From an uncultured Eubacteriales bacterium (GTDB lineage: Bacteria; Bacillota; Clostridia; Peptostreptococcales; Anaerovoracaceae): a stretch of DNA of 5,619 bases. Shown here piece after piece: positions 1-5,619 of this stretch. The position numbers were made by a program, and so were the translations under genes. How positions within the stretch are numbered: position 1 is the stretch's first letter; the number at the start of each line of letters is the position of its first letter. The notes under the pieces were generated by a model that saw only the letters and a program-made list of their open reading frames with translations, was not told where the DNA came from and did not search any database. The DNA lies in assembly GCA_902793875.1 (NCBI GenBank), contig CADBFL010000202.1:1-5619 (forward strand), read 5' to 3'.

Positions 1-62
1 AATTTGAGCCGTAGGACCGACTGATGACGGTACTTCCGGATTCGTGTATGTGCAGCGCAGGC

Positions 63-68
63 AGGGGA
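63..68 (+). promoter_or_regulatory. ribosome binding site of carB
   Basis: AGGGGA lies 9 bases before the ATG at 78 and fixes that codon as the carB start. The frame is open upstream to another ATG at 24, which overlaps a TGA stop (22-24, TGATGA). The 18 residues this would add (MTVLPDSCMCSAG...) do not look like CarB, whose members normally begin a few residues before the KKVLIIGSGPIVIGQ strand-loop. All three forward frames have a stop within the first 24 bases, so any upstream gene (carA is the usual neighbour) has ended by then. Too little of it is present to identify. Confidence 0.8.
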
Positions 69-77
69 AAGAGCAAA

Positions 78-3000
78 ATGGCAAAAAGAGAAGACATCAA
101 AAAGGTACTTATCATAGGAAGCGGCCCGATCGTTATCGGCCAGGCTGCGGAGTTCGATTACGCGGGCACACAGGCCTGTCTCGCGCTGAAGGAGGAGGGA
201 TACGAGGTGATCCTCTGCAACTCCAACCCGGCGACGATCATGACCGACACCTCCATAGCGGACAAAGTATATATGGAGCCGCTTACGCTTGAATATGTCG
301 CAAAGATACTCAGATACGAGAGGCCGGACGCCATCGTTCCGGGGATCGGCGGCCAGACGGGGCTCAACCTTGCGATGCAGCTCGACCGCAAGGGAGTCCT
401 TGCCGAGTGCAGAGTAAAGCTCCTCGGAACTCCCGCAGACTCCATCGAGAGAGCCGAGGACAGAGAGCTCTTTAAAGAGATGTGCGAGTCCATAGGAGAG
501 CCGGTGATCCCGAGCGTTATAACTTACAGCATTGAGGAAGCAAAGCTTGCAGCAAAAGAGATCGGCTATCCTGTCGTGCTCAGGCCGGCTTTTACTCTGG
601 GCGGCACCGGAGGAGGCTTCGCCGGCAATGAAGAAGAACTGGAAGATATCGGGATCAGGGCGTTCAATCTGTCCCCTGTGCACCAGGTCCTGATCGAGAA
701 GTCCGTGAAGGGTTTCAAGGAAATAGAATTCGAAGTGATGCGTGACGGCGCTGACAGGGCCATCACTATCTGCGGCATGGAGAACGTCGATCCGGTAGGC
801 GTCCATACCGGCGACTCCATAGTGGTCGCTCCCATACTGTCCCTGAACGATCACGATCTCAAGATGCTCAATGATTCGGCCATAAAGATCATAAGGGAGC
901 TCAAGATCGAGGGAGGCTGCAACGTTCAGTTCGCCCTGCATCCGGAAACGGGCGAGTACTACCTGATAGAGGTGAATCCGAGAGTGTCGAGGTCTTCGGC
1001 GCTCGCGTCAAAGGCATCGGGTTATCCGATCGCAAGGGTAACGGCAAAGATAGCTCTGGGCATGACTCTCGATGAGATAGAAGTTGCCGGAGGCCTTGCT
1101 TCAACAGAGCCTTCGCTCGATTACATAGTAGCCAAGTTCCCGAGATTCCCGTTCGATAAATTCAGTGATGCGAGCAATGTGCTCGGCACCCAGATGAAAG
1201 CCACCGGAGAGGTGATGGGAATAGGAGCTACTCTTACAGAGAGCTTCCTGAAATCGATAAGGTCGCTCGAGACCGGAGCATGCCATCTGCATCTTGCCAG
1301 GTTCGACGGAATGAGCCGCGACAGCCTGATGGAGTATATATCCGAATCCCGTGATGACAACATTTATGCCATCGCGGAGCTTCTCAGGCGGGGGACCGGC
1401 ACAGATGAAATACATGAGGTCACTAAGATCACGGAGATATTCCTCGAGGCGTTCAGATCCATAGTCGACATGGAGAAGACTCTCAGGGAGCGCATCAACG
1501 ACATCGAAACTCTCAGGGCTGCCAAGATAATGGGATTTTCGGATAAAGAGATCGCACTGCTCTGGAACCTCAGCGAGACTGAAGTTTATCAGAAGAGGAA
1601 GAAGAACGGCATCGTGCCTGTGTTCAGAATGGTGGACACGCTGCATACAGGCAAATACATAGCATATCTGTACTCCTCATATACAGGAAAGAACGAGTCG
1701 AGGCTCACGGACAGGAAGAAGATAATAGTTCTTGGAGCCGGACCTATAAGGATCGGGCAGGGCGTTGAATTCGACTACTCAACGGTGCACGCCGTTCAGA
1801 CCATAAGGCGCGCCGGATACGAGGCGATCATTATCAACAACAACCCCGAAACGGTTTCGACAGACTATACCACCGCCGACAAGCTCTATTTTGAGCCGCT
1901 CACGACGGAAGACGTCATGGCCATCGTCGACTTCGAGCAGCCTGAGGGCGTTATCGCAACGCTCGGAGGTCAGACCGCCATCAACCTTGCCGAACCTCTC
2001 ATGGAAAGAGGCGTGAAGCTCATCGGAACGGACTGCGAAGCCATCGACCGCGCGGAAAACAGAGACAGATTCGAGAAGGTGCTTGAGGAGCTCGGTATCC
2101 CGCAGCCTCCGGGGCGCGCTGTCACAAGGATCGAAGACGGCGTCAGGGCGGCGGCTGAGATAGGCTATCCTGTTCTGGTAAGGCCGTCGTTCGTGCTTGG
2201 CGGCCGCGCCATGCAGATAGTGGGTGATGAGGCCCAGCTGAGGCAGTACCTGAAGACTGCGGTGGAGATCGACGAGGACAAGCCTGTTCTGGTAGACAAG
2301 TACATACTCGGCAAGGAAGTCGAGATCGACGCCATATGCGACGGGCGCGATGTCTTTGTTCCGGGGATCATGGAGCTTGTTGAGAGGACCGGCATCCATT
2401 CCGGAGACTCGATATCGGTCTACCCGGCGTTCTCAATAAGCGACAGAGTGAAAGGACTTATACTGCAGTACGCAAAAAAACTCGGCAGGGGCATAGGCAT
2501 TATCGGACTCTACAACATCCAGTTCATCGTTGATGATAATGATGATGTATTCATCATCGAGGTGAATCCGAGATCTTCAAGAACGGTCCCGTTCCTCTCA
2601 AAGGCTACGGGATACAGCCTTGCGGATATTGCGACGGATGCTATTCTGGGCAAATCGCTGAAGGAGCAGGGCATATTCGACCTCTATCCGGAGGAGAAGA
2701 AGAGATTCTATGTGAAGGTCCCGGTCTTCAGCTTCAACAAGATAAAGGGACTCGACACCTATCTCTCGCCTGAGATGAAGTCCACCGGAGAGGCGATAGG
2801 CTACGACAACAAGCTGAACCGGGCGCTCTACAAGGCTCTTATCGCATCCGGAACAAAACTTCGCAATTACGGTACCGTGCTGGCGACGCTTGCCGGAGAT
2901 GACAAGGCGGAGGCGCTTCCTCTGATAAGGAGATTCTACAACCTCGGGTTCAATATAGAGGCGACCCACGGCACGGCTGTCTTCCTCAGAGAAAACGGGG

Positions 3001-3167
3001 TAAGGACGCGCGAGATGAAAAAGATAAGCGAGGGCTCTGATGAGATCCCTGAAGCGATCCGCAAAGGGCATATCGCATATATCCTGAACACCAGAAAGGC
3101 GGGCGACCACGTTACTGCAAACGACGGGGCTCTGATAAGCGGTAAGCGTGCTGCTCGATGTGCTTGA
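78..3167 (+). CDS. carB: carbamoyl-phosphate synthase large subunit, C-terminally truncated
   Basis: CarB is the synthetase subunit of carbamoyl-phosphate synthase. It uses ammonia delivered from glutamine by CarA, bicarbonate and two ATP to make carbamoyl phosphate for pyrimidine and arginine synthesis in the cytoplasm. The 1029 residues show the duplicated architecture. The carboxyphosphate half begins KKVLIIGSGPIVIGQAAEFDYAG (about 8-30), with an ATP-grasp from about 125 to 320: R129 and R169 fall where the E. coli arginines are, and YLIEVNPRVSRSSALASKA binds metal and ATP. The helical oligomerisation segment covers about 400-545. The carbamoyl-phosphate half starts IIVLGAGPIRIGQGVEFDYS (about 549), with its ATP-grasp at about 660-850 (FIIEVNPRSSRTVPFLSKATG). 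The MGS-like allosteric domain starts near 925 and keeps ATHGTA (962-967), K982 and the NT of YILNT. The protein is about 30 residues shorter than most CarB (about 1060-1075): after DGALI (1016-1020) the conserved RR...TSLDT block is missing and the frame ends in nine unrelated residues. Catalysis is probably retained; allosteric or ornithine response may be lost. Identity is certain; whether the truncation is real is open. Confidence 0.97.
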   Translation: MAKREDIKKVLIIGSGPIVIGQAAEFDYAGTQACLALKEEGYEVILCNSNPATIMTDTSIADKVYMEPLTLEYVAKILRYERPDAIVPGIGGQTGLNLAMQLDRKGVLAECRVKLLGTPADSIERAEDRELFKEMCESIGEPVIPSVITYSIEEAKLAAKEIGYPVVLRPAFTLGGTGGGFAGNEEELEDIGIRAFNLSPVHQVLIEKSVKGFKEIEFEVMRDGADRAITICGMENVDPVGVHTGDSIVVAPILSLNDHDLKMLNDSAIKIIRELKIEGGCNVQFALHPETGEYYLIEVNPRVSRSSALASKASGYPIARVTAKIALGMTLDEIEVAGGLASTEPSLDYIVAKFPRFPFDKFSDASNVLGTQMKATGEVMGIGATLTESFLKSIRSLETGACHLHLARFDGMSRDSLMEYISESRDDNIYAIAELLRRGTGTDEIHEVTKITEIFLEAFRSIVDMEKTLRERINDIETLRAAKIMGFSDKEIALLWNLSETEVYQKRKKNGIVPVFRMVDTLHTGKYIAYLYSSYTGKNESRLTDRKKIIVLGAGPIRIGQGVEFDYSTVHAVQTIRRAGYEAIIINNNPETVSTDYTTADKLYFEPLTTEDVMAIVDFEQPEGVIATLGGQTAINLAEPLMERGVKLIGTDCEAIDRAENRDRFEKVLEELGIPQPPGRAVTRIEDGVRAAAEIGYPVLVRPSFVLGGRAMQIVGDEAQLRQYLKTAVEIDEDKPVLVDKYILGKEVEIDAICDGRDVFVPGIMELVERTGIHSGDSISVYPAFSISDRVKGLILQYAKKLGRGIGIIGLYNIQFIVDDNDDVFIIEVNPRSSRTVPFLSKATGYSLADIATDAILGKSLKEQGIFDLYPEEKKRFYVKVPVFSFNKIKGLDTYLSPEMKSTGEAIGYDNKLNRALYKALIASGTKLRNYGTVLATLAGDDKAEALPLIRRFYNLGFNIEATHGTAVFLRENGVRTREMKKISEGSDEIPEAIRKGHIAYILNTRKAGDHVTANDGALISGKRAARCA

Positions 3168-3204
3168 AGAAACGACACAGACTATCTCGACAATAGACGC
3201 CTGA
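3142..3204 (+). pseudogene. displaced carB C-terminal tail, out of frame
   Basis: Read one frame away from carB, 3142-3204 encodes VSVLLDVLEETTQTISTIDA followed by TGA. This is the normal kind of ending of clostridial CarB proteins, where it follows TSLDT directly. It has no start codon or ribosome binding site of its own, and its frame has a TAA at 3136-3138, so it is not translated separately. It is the remnant of the true carB 3' end. Only 4 bases (3138-3141) separate the last in-frame family residue (I1020) from V of this tail, where about 17 codons are expected. A deletion of roughly 47 bp (a length not divisible by 3) would explain both the loss and the frame change. TAAGCG occurs twice at the junction (3136-3141 and 3143-3148). 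The expected length rests on remembered CarB C-termini, not on an alignment. Confidence 0.8.
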
Positions 3205-3229
3205 TACTGCCGGATACAGATCGGACCGC

Positions 3230-3271
3230 AAAAAAGCCGCAGCATCTTTGCATGCTGCGGCCGCTTGTTTT
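3230..3271. terminator. bidirectional intrinsic terminator
   Basis: GCCGCAGCAT (3236-3245) and ATGCTGCGGC (3252-3261) form a perfect 10-bp, GC-rich stem with a 6-base loop CTTTGC. Read leftward it is followed at once by six T (complement of 3230-3235), a strong terminator for the minus-strand udk/peptide side. Read rightward it is followed by CGCTTGTTTTG, a weaker but plausible U-rich tail for carB. It sits 31 bases after the displaced carB stop at 3204 and 11 bases after the alternative peptide stop (3273), so it serves both convergent units. Confidence 0.88.
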
Positions 3272-3272
3272 G

Positions 3273-3344
3273 CTATCTTATTTCTCTCATGACGCCGTTC
3301 TGATCTCTCCAGTAGCGATATGTGTCATAATCGCCGTACTCTCC
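3273..3344 (-). pseudogene. out-of-frame continuation of the GG peptide (putative core)
   Basis: In the frame one base further on from the peptide start frame, 3344 down to 3273 encodes GEYGDYDTYRYW followed by RDQNGVMREIR and a TAG stop. That is 23 residues directly after the GG motif, four of them Tyr, with one Trp, and charged. Dropping a single base near GGTCGG (about 3343-3348) would join the GG leader to this tail as a continuous protein of about 61 residues. The stop sits 11 bases before the terminator stem, the spacing expected of a true gene end, whereas the present stop (3325) leaves 63 bases unexplained. It may be a frameshift mutation, a sequencing error or, less likely, programmed +1 frameshifting; I see no classical slippery site. 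Confidence 0.5.
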
Positions 3345-3459
3345 GACCGCCCGCGATCTTCTCGAGCGCTTCAGGGCTGAGTTCATACCTTTCATCGGTA
3401 TAAGCGTCGCTGTTGCTGTTGTATCCGTCATTGTCGTTCTTTGGATCGTAATATGCCAT
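3325..3459 (-). CDS. small double-glycine leader peptide, probably frameshifted
   Basis: A 44-residue protein starting MAYYDPKNDNDGYNSNSD, which I do not recognise by name. The start is well supported: AAGGAG (complement of 3467-3472) lies 7 bases before the ATG. The first part is acidic and rich in Asn, Asp and Tyr, with no signal peptide or membrane segment. Residues 27-38 read LSPEALEKIAGG. This fits the leader consensus of double-glycine peptides cut and exported by peptidase-containing ABC transporters (Leu -12, Ser -11, Leu -7, Ile -4, Gly -2, Gly -1). After GG only RRVRRL remains before TGA, an unusually short core. The next frame stays open for 23 more codons to 3273, so the ancestral product was probably about 61 residues. 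It lies 133 bases downstream of udk on the same strand and could be on its transcript or have its own promoter. No transporter or modifying enzyme is in the window. The role as bacteriocin or signal precursor is inferred from the motif alone. Confidence 0.6.
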   Translation of the reverse strand: MAYYDPKNDNDGYNSNSDAYTDERYELSPEALEKIAGGRRVRRL

Positions 3460-3466
3460 TGTGCAG

Positions 3467-3472
3467 CTCCTT
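3467..3472 (-). promoter_or_regulatory. ribosome binding site of the small GG-leader gene
   Basis: AAGGAG on the minus strand, 7 bases from the ATG at 3459. This is the main evidence that the short frame is a real gene. It also argues against starting at the in-frame-open but unsupported ATG at 3548, which reads a different frame through the leader. Confidence 0.75.
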
Positions 3473-3546
3473 TCGATAGTATCACCTGTTTCATCTCTAT
3501 TGATTTATACGATTTCACCCGGCATCCGGAGACACAGGGAGACTGC

Positions 3547-3568
3547 AAAAATTTTTTTAAAAATTTTT
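3547..3568. other. 22-bp A/T-only tract with two palindromic A5T5 units
   Basis: A5-T7-A5-T5 without any G or C, in a region that is otherwise of mixed composition. The two AAAAATTTTT units are each self-complementary and could pair with one another. It lies between the udk stop (3593) and the small peptide gene, ending 88 bases upstream of that ATG. Such tracts bend DNA and can act as UP elements upstream of promoters. I found no convincing -35/-10 pair next to it; a TATAAA on the minus strand about 45 bases before the peptide start is the only -10-like hexamer. It does not look like a normal terminator for udk: the nearest stem, GCATG-TAT-CATGC, is weak and 11 bases from the first T run. 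Confidence 0.4.
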
Positions 3569-3592
3569 AAGCTGCATGCATGATACATGCGG

Positions 3593-4213
3593 TCATTGTT
3601 CCTGTTTTGCCAGGTGAGAGAGGATCTTTACCTTGATCACATCGAACACGACATCGTTCATGCCGCTGTTGAGGACTATGTCCGCCAGGTATTTCGTAGG
3701 CTCCACGTAGATGTAGTGCATAGGCTTTACGGTCGTCAGGTACTGCATGGCTATTCCTTCCACGTCCCTTCCGCGGTACTTCACATCACGGATGACGCGG
3801 CGCAGTATCCTCTCGTCGGCATCAGCCTCTACGTATATTTTTATGTCGAGCAGGTCCCTGAGCTCTTCGTTCTGCAGGACCATGATGCCTTCGACTATTA
3901 TTACCGGAGACGGGTCTATCCTCACCGTCTCGCTGCTGCGGTTATGCACGGTATAGTCATACACCGGGCAGTCGACGGATTCGCCGTTTCTCAGCATCCT
4001 CAGGTGCTTTATGAACAGATCCGTTTCGAAAGCATCGGGATGATCGTAATTGATGAGCTTGCGCTCTTCGAAAGGGACATCATCGTGCGATCTGTAATAG
4101 TTGTCGTAATAGATCATAGATACTTTATCGCCGAATTCGTCCTTTATGCGGTTTGTGAAAGTCGATTTGCCGGAACCCGTTCCGCCGGCAACGCCGATAA
4201 TAAGGCAGTCCAT
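3593..4213 (-). CDS. udk: uridine kinase
   Basis: Uridine kinase transfers the ATP gamma-phosphate to uridine or cytidine, giving UMP or CMP in cytoplasmic pyrimidine salvage. The 206-residue length is normal for the family. Seen in order: P-loop GGTGSGKST (10-18); YYDNYYR (35-41); NYDHPDAFE (55-63), the family's nucleoside-side HPDAF motif; CPVYDYTVHNR (82-92), the P-x-YD-Y-x-x-H-x-R substrate motif; the Walker B-like VIIVEGIMVL (104-113); the arginine-rich lid DADERILRRVIRDVKYRGRD (131-150); and VKPMHYIYVEPTKYLAD (162-178) near the C-terminus. The start is supported by GGAGGA (complement of 4222-4227) 8 bases upstream and by a sigma-70-type promoter at 4265-4293. No frame damage or missing motif is apparent. 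It is convergent with carB and divergent from the radical SAM gene. A phosphoribulokinase-family relative is the only alternative, and the HPDAF and YDYTxHxR motifs favour uridine kinase. Confidence 0.95.
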   Translation of the reverse strand: MDCLIIGVAGGTGSGKSTFTNRIKDEFGDKVSMIYYDNYYRSHDDVPFEERKLINYDHPDAFETDLFIKHLRMLRNGESVDCPVYDYTVHNRSSETVRIDPSPVIIVEGIMVLQNEELRDLLDIKIYVEADADERILRRVIRDVKYRGRDVEGIAMQYLTTVKPMHYIYVEPTKYLADIVLNSGMNDVVFDVIKVKILSHLAKQEQ

Positions 4214-4264
4214 CAGTGTAATCCTCCCTGAACAATGAAATGAGTATCAGATCCTGCTGTTCTG

Positions 4265-4293
4265 ATTGTATTCTCCGGACCGCTCTTTGGCAA
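4265..4293 (-). promoter_or_regulatory. sigma-70-type promoter for udk
   Basis: On the minus strand TTGCCA (complement of 4288-4293) and TACAAT (complement of 4265-4270) each match the consensus at five of six positions, with an exact 17-base spacer. Transcription would start near 4258, giving an untranslated leader of about 45 bases before the udk ATG. I see no attenuator or PyrR-type anti-terminator structure in that leader. Confidence 0.7.
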
Positions 4294-4318
4294 GATGCAT
4301 GCGGGCGCGAATAATGTC

Positions 4319-4348
4319 TTGAACGTACATGCCGCTCTGATGTAGACT
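4319..4348 (+). promoter_or_regulatory. candidate promoter for the radical SAM gene
   Basis: TTGAAC (4319-4324) and TAGACT (4343-4348) each match four of six consensus positions, with an 18-base spacer. A start near 4355 would leave a leader of about 50 bases. The match is modest, and the -10 overlaps the hairpin at 4345-4365, so this is only a candidate. Confidence 0.3.
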
Positions 4349-4386
4349 CCGAAAGTAAGGGAGTCATTCAAAGCATAAAGCATCAG
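4337..4386 (+). promoter_or_regulatory. nested hairpin upstream of the radical SAM gene
   Basis: GACTCC (4345-4350) pairs perfectly with GGAGTC (4360-4365) around a 9-base loop GAAAGTAAG. Outside it, CTGATG (4337-4342) pairs perfectly with CATCAG (4381-4386), with 2 unpaired bases on the left and 15 on the right. The outer stem ends 8 bases before the ribosome binding site (AAGGTGG, 4395-4401). It could be a regulatory leader fold if transcription starts upstream of 4337, or an operator-like dyad. I do not recognise a known riboswitch; it is too short for a cobalamin riboswitch. Confidence 0.3.
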
Positions 4387-4404
4387 GAAAGACTAAGGTG
4401 GATC

Positions 4405-5619
4405 ATGAAAGACGGAAAGTGGAAGAAAAGGTTTCAGACAAAAAAGGATTTTGAGCAGTGGTTCGGCAGCAATGACTATCTGCTTCATGAGCCCGCGCTT
4501 TTGCTTGGCGATGAGATGAACAGCGTTCACTTCGACTGGGAGGCGTCCTTTGAGGACGGAACGCTTGAAGACCGGTTCCGCATCGCGCTGACAGATGTCA
4601 ATGCCACCGTGCAGGCGAGCGGCTCTGTTGCGATCCACCTGTTCTACCAGGAACTGCATGAGTACGATCCTTCCTGGATCGTGGAGCGCATGCCGCTTCC
4701 TGCTGATGAAAATAATGACTCGATACTGAGGAAGAACGGTTTTGCATATCTTTCGCTCGAGGGCAGAATGCCGCCCGATGCTTTCAACGTCATATGCTGT
4801 TCGCAGCAGATGATAGGGGATGAGGTGAATCTCATAGGTCTGCTTCTTGACTCGGGCATACCCGTGATGAGCCGCGACCGGACGGAAAAGGACCCGTTCA
4901 TCATACGCGGAGGAGCTTCATCCTTCAATCCGTCCGTGATAATGGATGTCTGCGATCTCTTTTTCATGGGAGAAGGAGAAGGCGTCCTTGCAGAACTCCT
5001 TGAAATGATACAGAAGGGCCTCGCAGACGGTCTCAGCCGTGAGGAGATACTGCTTTCGGCTGTAAAGAAATGGGACTGCCTCTGGGCGCCGCGCTTTTAT
5101 GAGCAGCGCTTCGACGAAAACGGGAAACTTCTGGGGATGACCGCTCTCAGAAGCGACGTGCCTGAAAAGATAAGGTATATGTACGTCGAGGATCTTGATG
5201 ACTGCTTTGCCCTGACGAAGCCGGTCGGCGCCTACTGCTATTCGGCCAATATCTCAGGGGGCGTAGAGATCACGAAAGGCTGCGAAGGACAGTGCGGGTT
5301 CTGCGTTTCGGGTTTCACATACATGCCGTTCAGGGCGCGTTCCGTTGACTGCATCGTGCGGAACGTAAAGGAGCACATGTACAATACCGGAGCAAGAAAC
5401 GTACTGCTGAACTCTTTCAGCGGGATGTCATATCCGCACCTGAATGAGCTTACCGTGCGTCTTCATGAGGAGATCAGCGCCCCTGTATCCACCATGTCCC
5501 TGCGCCTGGATTCCGTCCGTGACAATCCGGAATTCTGCGCTTTTCTCAGCAGGCAGGGAGGCAAGAGGATAGTTTTCGGCGTTGAAGGCATATCCCAGAG
5601 ACTCCGGCGGATGACATCA
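4405..5619 (+). CDS. B12-binding-like radical SAM protein, partial (3' end outside window)
   Basis: The first 405 residues of a protein that runs past the window with no stop. I place it in the YgiQ-like/TIGR03960 group of radical SAM proteins with an N-terminal B12-binding-like domain, whose function is not established. Visible: family opening LLLGDEMNSVHFDW (about 32-45); a Rossmann-like, B12-binding-type region at about 120-200 (FNVICCSQQMIGDEVNLIG, IPVMSRDRTEKDPFIIRGG, SSFNPSVIMDVCDLFFMGEG) lacking the DxHxxG cobalamin ligand motif; then the radical SAM core with the [4Fe-4S] cluster cysteines C293-xxx-C297-xx-C300 in EITKGCEGQCGFC, and later SLRLDS and VFGVEGISQRLRR strands. The usual length is about 600 residues, so roughly a third is missing. 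Start: ATG at 4405 with AAGGTGG at 4395-4401, a rather short spacing of 3 bases; no better ATG lies nearby. The family often neighbours a DUF2344 partner, which could lie downstream. Several positions differ from the common form, so it may be a divergent paralogue. Confidence 0.85.
   Translation, partial: MKDGKWKKRFQTKKDFEQWFGSNDYLLHEPALLLGDEMNSVHFDWEASFEDGTLEDRFRIALTDVNATVQASGSVAIHLFYQELHEYDPSWIVERMPLPADENNDSILRKNGFAYLSLEGRMPPDAFNVICCSQQMIGDEVNLIGLLLDSGIPVMSRDRTEKDPFIIRGGASSFNPSVIMDVCDLFFMGEGEGVLAELLEMIQKGLADGLSREEILLSAVKKWDCLWAPRFYEQRFDENGKLLGMTALRSDVPEKIRYMYVEDLDDCFALTKPVGAYCYSANISGGVEITKGCEGQCGFCVSGFTYMPFRARSVDCIVRNVKEHMYNTGARNVLLNSFSGMSYPHLNELTVRLHEEISAPVSTMSLRLDSVRDNPEFCAFLSRQGGKRIVFGVEGISQRLRRMTS

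Noticed and set aside
24..77. Extension of carB to the ATG at 24, which overlaps a TGA stop (TGATGA) and could suggest translational coupling
   Set aside because: The extra 18 residues are not CarB-like, and AGGGGA at 63-68 is well placed for the ATG at 78.
1101..1646. Long minus-strand open frames inside carB (also 1779-2399 and 2598-3245)
   Set aside because: They lie entirely or almost entirely opposite conserved carB coding sequence and show no recognisable domain; they are shadows.
3273..3548. 91-residue minus-strand frame starting at the ATG at 3548
   Set aside because: It has no ribosome binding site and begins across the A/T tract flank. The well-supported start at 3459 reads another frame. 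Only the last 23 codons of this frame look genuinely coding.
3587..4231. 214-codon plus-strand open frame antisense to udk
   Set aside because: It is the codon-position shadow of udk, which has full family motifs, a ribosome binding site and a promoter on the other strand.
4214..4404. Cobalamin riboswitch before the B12-binding-like radical SAM gene
   Set aside because: No B12-box-like sequence or multi-stem fold of the needed size is visible in the 191 bases.
4393..4967. Minus-strand open frames opposite the 5' part of the radical SAM gene
   Set aside because: The plus strand carries an uninterrupted 405-codon frame with clear family motifs, so these are shadows.
3325..5619. RiPP cluster made of the GG-leader peptide and the radical SAM protein
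   Set aside because: The genes are on opposite strands with udk between them. The radical SAM protein belongs to a different family and lacks SPASM or RRE features in the visible part. No transporter is present.

Overview
The window looks like a piece of a mid-GC Bacillota chromosome, most likely Clostridia. The basis is gene content, strong AGGAG-type ribosome binding sites, frequent AGG/AGA arginine and ATA isoleucine codons, and TGA used as stop. No rRNA or other phylogenetic marker is present, so I do not name a genus.

Layout. (1) 78-3167, plus strand: carB, the large subunit of carbamoyl-phosphate synthase, which makes carbamoyl phosphate for pyrimidines and arginine. Both synthetase halves look intact. 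The extreme C-terminus of the allosteric domain is broken: about 17 codons of the conserved block are missing, and the last ~20 codons survive one frame away at 3142-3204. (2) 3236-3261: a perfect 10-bp stem that can act as a bidirectional terminator between carB and the leftward genes. (3) 3273-3459, minus strand: a very small gene with a near-perfect ribosome binding site. Its product carries a textbook double-glycine leader motif (LSPEALEKIAGG). The frame stops six residues after GG, but shifting by one base opens a 23-residue Tyr-rich tail that ends 11 bases before the terminator stem. (4) 3593-4213, minus strand: udk, uridine kinase of pyrimidine salvage, with a good sigma-70-type promoter at 4265-4293. 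(5) 4214-4404: divergent intergenic region with that promoter, a weaker rightward promoter candidate and a nested hairpin. (6) 4405 to the window end, plus strand: the first 405 residues of a radical SAM protein with an N-terminal B12-binding-like domain (YgiQ/TIGR03960-like), function unknown.

carB (de novo synthesis) and udk (salvage) both feed the UMP pool. They are convergent and on separate transcripts, so proximity is the only link visible here. The small GG-leader peptide gene is the most unusual element. No dedicated transporter or bacteriocin modification enzyme is in view. The neighbouring radical SAM gene is divergently transcribed and belongs to a different family from known RiPP maturases, so I do not claim they form a system. 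Two reading-frame lesions about 200 bp apart (carB tail, peptide gene) should be checked against raw reads before either is treated as biology.
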